Both the position numbers and the translations under genes were made by a program. A stretch of DNA of 64,000 nt from a virus: positions 64,001 to 128,000 of the IMG/VR virus record IMGVR_UViG_3300019487_000001, one strand, 5' to 3'. A model generated the notes under the pieces. It did not search any database. It saw nothing but the letters and a program-made list of their open reading frames with translations, and was not told the origin of the DNA. Below, piece after piece: positions 51,383-59,960 of the stretch. How positions within the stretch are numbered: position 1 is the stretch's first letter; each line of letters opens with the position of its first letter.

Positions 51383-54300
51383 ATGGTTCTAGGTCAGAAT
51401 AGTACACAGGTAGCTGGCGGTAAGAAACTAGAGACGCGTGAAGACGTTCGGCGCCGAGTTGTTTCTCGGCAATTCGAGAGTGCCATAGACGCTGGTGCGT
51501 TGGCTATTAACGACATCCTGTTTAATGTTAATTTGGATGCTGACGCTCAAGACGTGCGCACTGCTACAGTGACAGAGATCGAAGTCGCCAAGCAAGCTCT
51601 CAATAATAACATGGACGTTCTTAGAATGCAGAACGTCATCAGAACCAAGTCGGGCCGCAGTAATCTGGCAGCTCGTATAAGAATCTTGTTTGTGGGCGAA
51701 GAGGAAGTAAATCATACTCTCCGTCGGCTCATAGCCGAGATTCGTAACGTGCCATATGTCGTGGTACATAATGATTTATTGGCTAAGGTTATTTTACCTG
51801 GTCTCCAGGTTGTTGATAACACTATGGCATTTACAGTGAGCAATGCTAGGCTTAGTACGCTCGAGGGTTTGCCGAGTACTTGGGCTCTAGATTTGCAATG
51901 TGTATGGTTTAACTATTTACCATATACCAATGATTTACGTTTCCGCGAAAAGTGGGAACCACTTCAGGAGATTCTTGATACGGGGAGTCCTGTGCAATTA
52001 GGTAACTTCGGTTTGCGACCTACTGTGCCAGTCAAGTTTCTTGGCTTCTCTGAGCCGTATATTAAGTATGTAGATCAAATACTGACATCGGAAAAGTCTA
52101 ACGGTACGCTTCGCAAAGATGGATTTATTTCTAATCGTACCGAATTTACCTGGCGTGAATATATCTATGTTCAGCCTCCATCTAAAAGGAGGGCTGATTT
52201 ACAAGACGTGCCTAGACCCGGCACTTTGTCGCAGCCTTCTTTTGCCGATGTGAAACTGATTGGGTCAATAGACTTCCGTATTAACAGCAAGGCTCAAGAG
52301 GATTTTGAAGAGCTTGCTACGCTATTTAAGAAGCGATTTGGCAAGCCTCTACCGTTGACCTCGATGTTTCGGTCTAAAGATAAACAGAAACTGCTTTACG
52401 AGAATGACAAAGAGATTGCTAATAGACCAGGCACCAGTACGCACGAATCTGGCCAGGGTATAGATATTCTTTTGTCTGACTACCAGGACATAAAACGTAA
52501 GGTTAATAATCTCACACAAAGTCGTGACCATGGTATTAGCAACACAGAATGGTTGTGGCTTGTTGGCAAAGCTCCCAACCAGACACAGGTTGAAAAAGAT
52601 GTTGTGCGCCGCTGGAAGGTGTCGAAAGAAGAATTCGGTGCTAATGAATCCTGGCACTTTACACATCAGAGATCTGGTACCCAGCAGCAGGCATATGAGT
52701 TTGTTTACAAATCAAGTGACGAGCAGGTTGTTGCTGCATTGACTGATGCTAACAGGATTGATAATAGGGATGTGGCAGTTACTCTAAGCGGCGGAGATCT
52801 TTTACTAGACGCGAAAGAGAAGCTGCGTGGCACTGCCAATGAGCGCAATGATAAAGAGATGGAAGAAGAGTTGAAGGCTTTTATTGACCTCTACGAAGTC
52901 GATGGATACAAGTACTACCGGGGTACCGACGCTTTTGTAACTAATGATATATCCGGTGTATTTTTCCGGGAGCGTTCATTGATTATAGCAGGAGATCCAA
53001 ATGAGAAGTCTCAGGTGGATCTGGTGCCTAATCAGATTACATGCTTCTTCGAGAATTTTGTTTCTTCGATTCCCATTCAAGGGCAGAGCTATCCGACTCA
53101 CCAATTTCTCGGATCTTCTGATACTAATACCAGTATTCTTTTATCTGCACTTTCCGATGGGGCCTTAGCGGATATAGCCAACATGGTTAACATGCTAGAG
53201 CGCCAGGCTATTGAATTCAGACGCATACCTCATTCTAGTGTAGTGAGAGTTAATAATGATGTGCTTAGGATCATGGGTATCAAGGACGTGCTTATTTCTA
53301 GCTATGAGGTTAGAACACAGCCTGATTCGCCAACTCTACGCATGGCAACATTAGGACTCGAGCAATACAGCTTTACACGCGAAGAGATCAAATCTCAAAA
53401 TGTTCGATCTAATCGAGATATTCAGCAGGTTGCTGTTCGTGTATTATTGAATCAACTAGAGCCAGACATTATAGATGGTCCCGTTGCTATAAGTGGCGAA
53501 CGTTCCTTCAAAGTAAAAGATGATCTTCGCAATGATCCCCGTAAGGCATTTTTGTCCGATAAGGTTTTACAACTTCTGCGAGTTCTACAGTCACGACAAA
53601 GAAGTCTTATTGATGGTTTTGCCCAGCAAAGACAGGGTTGGTTGGAGTTGCTAGGGGCACAGGAATTTTTAGTACCGGTAATCAAAGAGGATCCATTTAA
53701 AACCCTAGAGGCTGCATTTCTAGCTGGAGCTGCAGAACAGGATACGATCCTTGGTAGGACTCGTGTTACTAGTTTCTTGTCGAATCTGGGCACCTTTGTA
53801 AGTGCAGGTTTCCGCAATCTGTTATTCGATCCTACTGTATTGGTTGATCAGGGTAGGCTAACCGGTTTGCCGGTAGCAGCGGCAAACGCCGCAGGAGCTG
53901 CCGGTGGTACTCTTATTGGTAATTTGCGAGAGAATCAAACTATTAACGGCGACTCTCTTAGAGAGTCTGCCAAGGCTTTTATAGAAGAATTTGGTGAAGA
54001 GTTTACAGATGCGGTTACAGCATCACAAGATGTTCTCTTAGAGAGAACCAAACAAGATATTCTAGGCGTGGTGAACGATCTTATTTTCGAACTGTCCAAT
54101 ACGGATGGTGTTGATTTGGATTTTACTAGGCAGTTTCCAGAGTTGACTCCGTTGATTAACGAGATGGTCAAGCTTGAAGATCTCAATAGCAGAGAAGCCT
54201 ATCCAGATTTGGCCTTGCCCGCACATCCATTCACCGGTCGTATCATTGATACAGAGCCCGATTTTTTTGTGTTTAATGATTCAGAAGAGGGTGGCCTCGG

Positions 54301-56920
54301 CGACATTCCCCCAGGGGTTAGCTCTGTAGCTCGCAATTCTATTAGTCGCAGCGTAGAATCCTTTCAGGATTTTATGGCACCTAACGGTTTGTTTGCTACT
54401 GATCCCAAGTATAAAGTGGGTGGTAAGAGTGCGCAGCCTGCCGCCTACGAAGCAGGTCCCGACTCACCTCCTATCTCCAATGTTGTTACGATTCCTCCAG
54501 CTAAACGGGGAGACCATCGTGGTATTTTTAAGTATAGTCATGATGGTCTATATAAACAAAACGTCAATGCTTATCCCGAGGGGACAGCTGTTAAAATGGG
54601 CCGCGACCTACAGGATGCGAGTGATCCGGTTCTTAATCCGCCCAATGCACAGCACGTTTTTGATCAGAGTAACCTTATGGATATCATTAAGGACTTTACG
54701 TCTAGATCAGATGAGACCTTGACTATGCGTAGAGCATTTCCTGCCTTTAAGTTATTCTTCATCGAAAACGATAGCGATCTGATTGTGAAAGCTTTTGATG
54801 ACTGGTATAGTTACAATGCAATCCGCGAGATTCAATTAGTTAAAACACGCAAAAATCCAGTGGATTATTTAGTAGTCGAATTTTCTAATATCTCGGGCCT
54901 GCTGGATAACAGGGTTTTTAATGATAGCAGGAAGTCGAATGAGCCTTCCGAAGAAGAAATTGATAGGGGCGATACAAAAGAATTCTTTGATCCCGAGAAG
55001 GTTAATACCGAGCAAGAGAATCCCTTTGAGCGCTTAGTACTGAAGCCGGGTTTAAAGGTTGAGTTGCGACTAGGATATACTAATGATCCTAAAAAAATGC
55101 CATTGGAGTTTATTGGTCAGATTACTGAAATCGAACCAATGGACAATGGCGACTGTATTAGAGTGCTTTGTCAAAGTTATGCAACCGAGCTGATCTATAA
55201 AATTAAGGGAGATGACCCTCGTGCCGAATATGGATGGTTCCATTCGGACACGGCAGAATTACTCGGTGGCTTAATTTGTGAACCAGAAGTAGTACACTTT
55301 GGGAGGTGGAGATTCCGTGATAGGATTCGAAGACGCAATGAACGTGCAGCAACCGAAGGACGAAACTCTATTTTCGATAGATGGTTCTTTCTGGACCAGC
55401 CGCAAGACGACAATATTTTTGCTCCTAGAAGGGACTCTTATTTCAGAATTTTCCCACAACTTTTTGGATCTGACGATATCTCCAGTGTCGTTCAAGACGG
55501 AATCTTGGACTACAACGTTTATCAGACCACAATATGGGAAGTTTTCAAAGAGATGGAATTACGGCACCCGGGTTTTATAGCTTCTCCAGTACCATTTGAG
55601 AGCGGTGGCAATCAGCCAAATCGTATGACAATGTTCTTCGGAGTGCCATCTCAGCGCTATTGGGCACGCGGAGCTACACGCAATGAACAACAGTTACGGA
55701 GTCAAGTCAGGGATATAGAGAAGAAGGCGTCGCAATTACGGTCTGGTATCCTGGAGCCCCGCACCATTCTAGAGAATATATTTAACCGTATTCCATTTGT
55801 CGGGGATTCTAGAGATACGAGACGGCAGTTGGCAGCCACCCAGAAGGGCGCGATAGATAAGCTTGAACGAGATGGACAGAAGGCCCTGGAGAAAATAGAC
55901 GCATTGATACATAAGCGTTACCGTAGCTTTCGAAATTACCACATGGTTACTTCTAGTCATCACATCGTGGCCAATAATATCAAGGCTTCTGCCAAGGGTG
56001 TTTTCAATTCAGTCATAGTCCAGTATGTTAGAGACACATCTCATCAAACTGGTTTTTTCATTGGTGCTCAAACTGTATCTGAAAATGGTACTGTTAACTA
56101 TTACGCTGATGATATTGTTAAGATGAGAGCTGACGATGACATTCCGGATGAGTCAATCATTGAAGCCAAGTTTTCCTATCCAAATTGTGAAGGTCCCCGT
56201 ATGGCTCGTCGTTACGCATTGGGACTCATGCTGCGGCATTTGCGCGATGTATACAAAGGTAGCTTGGTAATTACGGGTAGACCTGGCATTAAGCCGTATG
56301 ACATTTGTTATGTTTTTGACACTTATAGTGGCATGTACGGGCCGGTCGAGGTCGAAGAAGTCACCCATGTAATTTCTCGAGATACTGGTTGGGTTACGGA
56401 AATCGTTCCCGACATGTGCGTATATGCTAATGAATTTTCTAGTTGGCCCTTACTTGAGGCTGGGGCTGTAGTTACCGGTCATTTATTTGAGGCTGTTTCA
56501 GATGGAGGATCGGCGGCTCTTAAGACGTTAGGTTTTGAGCAGGGATTTAAGGATCCTGGCGTTAAGAGTTTCACTCAGGGCGTAGGTGTAACGGCAGGTG
56601 GACTAGCTGTTGGTGGCACCATTGCTGCAGCGGCATCCGCCCCCCTATTAACACTTGGTGGCCTGGGAGCTGGTGCATTCTTCATGGCTTGGGGAGCCAC
56701 GAAGTTTATAAGGTATACTCAACATCGCCAACCGCTTAAGATCTGGCCCCTCATGTATCACAAGAAGCCGTATATAGCGGCGTTGAACGGTTACAAGACC
56801 AACAAGATCTTTACGAGCTATTACGGTAAGCTTTCAACTTGGTGGAACAATACCCGCCAAGATCTTCGTCAAGGACTGAATATTTTAGATGCTAACCTTA
56901 AAGGTATACTGGATCAGTAG
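51383..56920 (+). CDS. giant baseplate hub protein with built-in M15 peptidase
   Basis: The 1845-residue protein joins several modules. Residues about 300-430 are a D,D-carboxypeptidase/endopeptidase of the M15 (VanY) type: S-x-F-R330-S, S352-x-H354-x2-G-x2-I-D361, and E422-S-W-H425, with all zinc ligands and the catalytic Glu present. Downstream parts (about 625-690, 1150-1290, 1530-1690) are rich in barrel-like strands as in gp27/gpD hubs. A Gly/Ala hydrophobic run (about 1730-1772) is near the C-terminus. It probably forms the baseplate centre and cuts peptidoglycan peptides during ejection. It follows the candidate polymerase by 2 bases and precedes small baseplate genes. Confidence 0.72.
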   Translation: MVLGQNSTQVAGGKKLETREDVRRRVVSRQFESAIDAGALAINDILFNVNLDADAQDVRTATVTEIEVAKQALNNNMDVLRMQNVIRTKSGRSNLAARIRILFVGEEEVNHTLRRLIAEIRNVPYVVVHNDLLAKVILPGLQVVDNTMAFTVSNARLSTLEGLPSTWALDLQCVWFNYLPYTNDLRFREKWEPLQEILDTGSPVQLGNFGLRPTVPVKFLGFSEPYIKYVDQILTSEKSNGTLRKDGFISNRTEFTWREYIYVQPPSKRRADLQDVPRPGTLSQPSFADVKLIGSIDFRINSKAQEDFEELATLFKKRFGKPLPLTSMFRSKDKQKLLYENDKEIANRPGTSTHESGQGIDILLSDYQDIKRKVNNLTQSRDHGISNTEWLWLVGKAPNQTQVEKDVVRRWKVSKEEFGANESWHFTHQRSGTQQQAYEFVYKSSDEQVVAALTDANRIDNRDVAVTLSGGDLLLDAKEKLRGTANERNDKEMEEELKAFIDLYEVDGYKYYRGTDAFVTNDISGVFFRERSLIIAGDPNEKSQVDLVPNQITCFFENFVSSIPIQGQSYPTHQFLGSSDTNTSILLSALSDGALADIANMVNMLERQAIEFRRIPHSSVVRVNNDVLRIMGIKDVLISSYEVRTQPDSPTLRMATLGLEQYSFTREEIKSQNVRSNRDIQQVAVRVLLNQLEPDIIDGPVAISGERSFKVKDDLRNDPRKAFLSDKVLQLLRVLQSRQRSLIDGFAQQRQGWLELLGAQEFLVPVIKEDPFKTLEAAFLAGAAEQDTILGRTRVTSFLSNLGTFVSAGFRNLLFDPTVLVDQGRLTGLPVAAANAAGAAGGTLIGNLRENQTINGDSLRESAKAFIEEFGEEFTDAVTASQDVLLERTKQDILGVVNDLIFELSNTDGVDLDFTRQFPELTPLINEMVKLEDLNSREAYPDLALPAHPFTGRIIDTEPDFFVFNDSEEGGLGDIPPGVSSVARNSISRSVESFQDFMAPNGLFATDPKYKVGGKSAQPAAYEAGPDSPPISNVVTIPPAKRGDHRGIFKYSHDGLYKQNVNAYPEGTAVKMGRDLQDASDPVLNPPNAQHVFDQSNLMDIIKDFTSRSDETLTMRRAFPAFKLFFIENDSDLIVKAFDDWYSYNAIREIQLVKTRKNPVDYLVVEFSNISGLLDNRVFNDSRKSNEPSEEEIDRGDTKEFFDPEKVNTEQENPFERLVLKPGLKVELRLGYTNDPKKMPLEFIGQITEIEPMDNGDCIRVLCQSYATELIYKIKGDDPRAEYGWFHSDTAELLGGLICEPEVVHFGRWRFRDRIRRRNERAATEGRNSIFDRWFFLDQPQDDNIFAPRRDSYFRIFPQLFGSDDISSVVQDGILDYNVYQTTIWEVFKEMELRHPGFIASPVPFESGGNQPNRMTMFFGVPSQRYWARGATRNEQQLRSQVRDIEKKASQLRSGILEPRTILENIFNRIPFVGDSRDTRRQLAATQKGAIDKLERDGQKALEKIDALIHKRYRSFRNYHMVTSSHHIVANNIKASAKGVFNSVIVQYVRDTSHQTGFFIGAQTVSENGTVNYYADDIVKMRADDDIPDESIIEAKFSYPNCEGPRMARRYALGLMLRHLRDVYKGSLVITGRPGIKPYDICYVFDTYSGMYGPVEVEEVTHVISRDTGWVTEIVPDMCVYANEFSSWPLLEAGAVVTGHLFEAVSDGGSAALKTLGFEQGFKDPGVKSFTQGVGVTAGGLAVGGTIAAAASAPLLTLGGLGAGAFFMAWGATKFIRYTQHRQPLKIWPLMYHKKPYIAALNGYKTNKIFTSYYGKLSTWWNNTRQDLRQGLNILDANLKGILDQ

Positions 56921-56928
56921 GAGGCACT

Positions 56929-57381
56929 ATGGGCGGATATACTAAGACAGGACCAGATAGTACTACACAGACCGGACAGCGAGTCTCTCAAGAGGAGAGG
57001 TCATCTCAAGCTGATAAAAACCGTGCTGTTAAAATTGAATATGGCAGGATCAAACAGGTATTCTTTGACAAAGAGGGTACTCTTAATGAAGTGGTCATTG
57101 GTCCGGATAATCCTAACGTTGCCAGAGACTCAGTATTTGGTCGTAAGCAGACCCAGCGTATGCAACTGAACCATACCGCCGAGGAGATTGCCCAGCAGTT
57201 TGGTAGCGAGCTTGTAGGCCGCAGGGTCAGAATCGAATATAGCGGTGTACATATTCACAAGGGTACGGCTACTATTGTAGAAGAATTGAATCGTAAGACG
57301 CCAGATGCCATGGATCTGCCACAGGCCCCATCTGCTTTTGCGGGACCTGGCGGGAAGCCTGGCTTGGGCGATTTCTTCTAA
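56929..57381 (+). CDS. small baseplate-associated protein
   Basis: The 150-residue protein has a disordered N-terminus (1-35), a small beta domain (35-120) resembling the OB-type folds of baseplate hub-spike partners, and a Gly/Pro tail. AGGAGG lies 6 bases before ATG, 9 bases after the hub stop. Its place between hub and gp25-like genes suggests a hub or spike role. No family is certain. Confidence 0.5.
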   Translation: MGGYTKTGPDSTTQTGQRVSQEERSSQADKNRAVKIEYGRIKQVFFDKEGTLNEVVIGPDNPNVARDSVFGRKQTQRMQLNHTAEEIAQQFGSELVGRRVRIEYSGVHIHKGTATIVEELNRKTPDAMDLPQAPSAFAGPGGKPGLGDFF

Positions 57382-57382
57382 G

Positions 57383-57401
57383 TGTTAGTGATTGACTAAC
57401 A
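57383..57401 (+). other. small hairpin between baseplate genes
   Basis: TGTTAGT and ACTAACA pair over a 5-base loop directly after the stop of the gene at 56929. The downstream A/G-rich sequence is the next ribosome-binding site, so this is more likely an mRNA element than a terminator. Confidence 0.35.
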
Positions 57402-57420
57402 GAAAGGAACATGGTACTCT

Positions 57421-57744
57421 ATGGTGAGCAAAAAAGTTTGGAAAACTAATGCCCAAGATAAAGCAGGCATGGAGGTTACTCCAGAGTCTGCTACTATAGT
57501 TGGTAACGAGAAATCCTGGCTTCGAGCTGACACTACGGGCTGGACAGCTTATGGCAAGGCTAGTTTGGTGGCGGCTGCTGATGAGATCAGGGTAGCTGGC
57601 CTCTGGACATTCCAAAATACCTACAAGGGAATGGTTCCTTCTACTCTTGCTAGTCCGGTTCCCCAATATGAAATTAGCCCTCCGGTATCTGGTATTGCCG
57701 ATATTGTTAAATCAGTGTCTTTCATTAAGTCTTTGTTGGTGTAA
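57421..57744 (+). CDS. small baseplate-region protein
   Basis: The 107-residue protein has a beta-rich first 70 residues and a helical end. AAAGGAA lies about 12 bases upstream of ATG, which is rather long. It ends 5 bases before the third HNH gene. No motif allows a family call; context suggests a minor baseplate part. Confidence 0.45.
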   Translation: MVSKKVWKTNAQDKAGMEVTPESATIVGNEKSWLRADTTGWTAYGKASLVAAADEIRVAGLWTFQNTYKGMVPSTLASPVPQYEISPPVSGIADIVKSVSFIKSLLV

Positions 57745-57749
57745 TAATT

Positions 57750-58262
57750 ATGTCTGAGAAAATTTGTACAAAGTGTAATAAAATCAAATCGTTAAGCGAG
57801 TTCAGCAGGCGTTCTGATCGCGGAGATTTGCTGAAAAGTCATTGTAAGTTATGCATTAAAACCTATAACAAGAACTACGCTTTGTCCAATCCAGACAGAA
57901 TTAAATATTTAAGAAAACAAACCCGAGTCCGTCATAGCGAAAAACGCAAGATTTATGACAAGCAACACAGGGCAGAGAACGCGGACTGGTATAAGAATTA
58001 TCAGCTAGTATATAGATACGGCCTTACTCTTCAGGAGTGGCAGGACTTATTAAATAAGCAAGAGGGCCGTTGTTTAATCTGTAATATCCATTACTTAGAA
58101 ACACCGGATCAGCAACTGCACGTAGACCATTGCCATGTGACTGGCAGTGTTCGAGGCCTGCTGTGCCGTAAACATAATAGTGGCCTTGGTTATTTTGGTG
58201 AAGATCCTAATCTGTTGAGGGCTGCTATAAAATACCTTGAAAGTGCAGGGGTGACCTCCTAA
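57750..58262 (+). CDS. endonuclease VII-like HNH endonuclease (homing type), copy 3
   Basis: The 170-residue protein has the same plan as the copies at 5714 and 24889: zinc ribbon (C6-x2-C9, C32-x2-C35), basic linker, and the endonuclease VII domain with C108-x2-C111. Two positions differ: the catalytic motif is V-D126-H127-C128-H129, with Cys instead of the usual Asp, and the last metal pair is C139-x2-H142 instead of C-x2-C. Activity may be altered but a Cys/His metal site can still form. It overlaps the gp25-like gene by one base, splitting the baseplate cluster. Confidence 0.85.
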   Translation: MSEKICTKCNKIKSLSEFSRRSDRGDLLKSHCKLCIKTYNKNYALSNPDRIKYLRKQTRVRHSEKRKIYDKQHRAENADWYKNYQLVYRYGLTLQEWQDLLNKQEGRCLICNIHYLETPDQQLHVDHCHVTGSVRGLLCRKHNSGLGYFGEDPNLLRAAIKYLESAGVTS

Positions 58263-58714
58263 TGGCTTCAAATCAAGATAGACTAGACCTGGCCTGGACC
58301 TATGATGGTGACATCGTTATAGGGGCTTCTGGTGATCTACAAGACACTTCGGACGATGTTCTAAGGTCTTTTATCCAAGAAGTTCAAACCCGGGTACGTT
58401 CAGCCCTGGAAGACTGGGAGCCCTGGCCAGAGATTGGCTCAAACCTAGATGAGCTGAGGGGCGAAATTAACAATCGACAGACTGCCCAGGAGGGCCAGCA
58501 GCGTATTATAACTGCCCTCACCTTCCGTGGTTTTATGAAGTCGGGCGATATCAAGGTGCGCTTTGTGCCTGTTACAAAATCAAAGCTAATGTACTTCTTG
58601 AATTTGACAGTAGAAGGAACGTCAGCGAATAATTTTGTCGAAGACGTACGGTTGAATCTTGTCTATGACAGTGCCGAAGACGGTATCATCTTTACAGACG
58701 TTATACCAAACTAA
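58262..58714 (+). CDS. gp25-like baseplate wedge protein
   Basis: The 150-residue protein is of the T4 gp25 / Mu-type W family, the lysozyme-like-fold wedge part that joins sheath to baseplate. It shows the family start (L-D-L-A-W-T-Y-D-G-D-I, then G-D-L-Q-D-T-S-D-D-V-x-R-S-F-I-Q-E-V-Q-T-R). A W-P-E-I-G-S-N-L region and strand-rich end follow. It directly precedes the gpJ-like gene, the usual pair. Confidence 0.85.
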   Translation: MASNQDRLDLAWTYDGDIVIGASGDLQDTSDDVLRSFIQEVQTRVRSALEDWEPWPEIGSNLDELRGEINNRQTAQEGQQRIITALTFRGFMKSGDIKVRFVPVTKSKLMYFLNLTVEGTSANNFVEDVRLNLVYDSAEDGIIFTDVIPN

Positions 58715-58727
58715 GGAAGTGTAGAGC

Positions 58728-59960
58728 ATGGCATTCTTTGAAAGAACTATAGCAGAACTAGACAGGTTGGCCTTAGAGGACCTGGTAGAAAAAACAAATA
58801 TCACTCAGTTAACTCCAGGTGCAAAAGCTCGAGCGTTGCTCAGTGCCGTTAACCGTAGGCTTAATGAAGCCTATAAAACTTTCGATAGTAATCTTGCCCA
58901 AGCTTTATTGGCTGGTGCCAGCGGTCCTTTCTTGGATCTTATTGGCGAGCTCTTCAACACGCCACGTCTGCAGCCACAGGCCGCTCTTACTACCGCCGGG
59001 GAATTAAACCTAAACTTTTTCGTGCTCACTGGTACGTTCGGCGATATTAACAACAGCAACAACATTGTTATACCAGCTGGTACTATTATTTCTAATCAAA
59101 CAATCTCACCCGAGAATCCTCCGACGGCTGTACGCTATACCGTACTACAAGACGCGGTTTTGTCAGCTACAAGTAATCAAGCCTTCGTAGATGCCGAAGC
59201 TGTCGATTCTGGTTCTAGGTTTAATACTGCGATCGATACGCTTCAGTTCCATAACTTTCTTAACTATATCGATGTTGCCAATGACACTCTAAAGGTAACT
59301 AATTCTGCTGCCATTGTTACAGGCAAAGATTCGGAGTCAGATACCAACTATCGGTTCCGTCTTAGTCAACGAACCCTGTCTACTGAGCAAGCTAACCTAA
59401 CGGCTGTGCGATTAGCAGCTTTGTCTGTGCCGGGTGTTGCTGATATTTTAATAGACAGGTATGCACGTGGCATTGGAACTTTTGATGTTGTTATCCGCTC
59501 CATTGCTCCTTCCGTATCCAGTTCCTTGTTGACATCTGTCCAGGCAGCTATCGAAGCTGTTGAAGCCGTTGGCGATCGTGGTATTGCACGAGCTCCAGAA
59601 GAAGTGGGACTTGAAATCCGGTATACGTTGACTTACAGGGAGAGTATTCCCGCAGATGAAAAAGCCCTGATTGAAATTTCTACTACTAACGCCGTTGAAG
59701 ATTATGTTAATAATCTATCCATTGGTGAAGACTTTATCGTGAATGAGGTTGTGCAACGAGTTCTACAAGTCGATGACAGAATTAAAAACATTGGTCAAGC
59801 CAATCAGCCGCTCGATGACATCTTCGAATATAGATTCTCAGAGACTGAGGGTAATAGGGTCCGTCGCCGCTTACTAGGCGATAGACTGGCTTTGTCGAAT
59901 CAGAGAATCATTATAGAGGAAAGTATTCCCAATCCGATAGTAGTGAGGTCGAGTAATTAG
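58728..59960 (+). CDS. baseplate J-like protein
   Basis: The 410-residue protein matches phage baseplate J / T4 gp6-type wedge proteins. It has the N-terminal helical part (L-T-P-G-A-K-A-R-A-L-L), the beta domain with I-P-A-G-T-I-I-S, and the S-E-S-D-T-N-Y-R-F-R region. The C-terminal repeats of about 280-400 complete the family pattern (V-x-x-A-I-E-A-V). It builds the wedge ring that opens at contraction. It overlaps the next gene by one base. Confidence 0.88.
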   Translation: MAFFERTIAELDRLALEDLVEKTNITQLTPGAKARALLSAVNRRLNEAYKTFDSNLAQALLAGASGPFLDLIGELFNTPRLQPQAALTTAGELNLNFFVLTGTFGDINNSNNIVIPAGTIISNQTISPENPPTAVRYTVLQDAVLSATSNQAFVDAEAVDSGSRFNTAIDTLQFHNFLNYIDVANDTLKVTNSAAIVTGKDSESDTNYRFRLSQRTLSTEQANLTAVRLAALSVPGVADILIDRYARGIGTFDVVIRSIAPSVSSSLLTSVQAAIEAVEAVGDRGIARAPEEVGLEIRYTLTYRESIPADEKALIEISTTNAVEDYVNNLSIGEDFIVNEVVQRVLQVDDRIKNIGQANQPLDDIFEYRFSETEGNRVRRRLLGDRLALSNQRIIIEESIPNPIVVRSSN

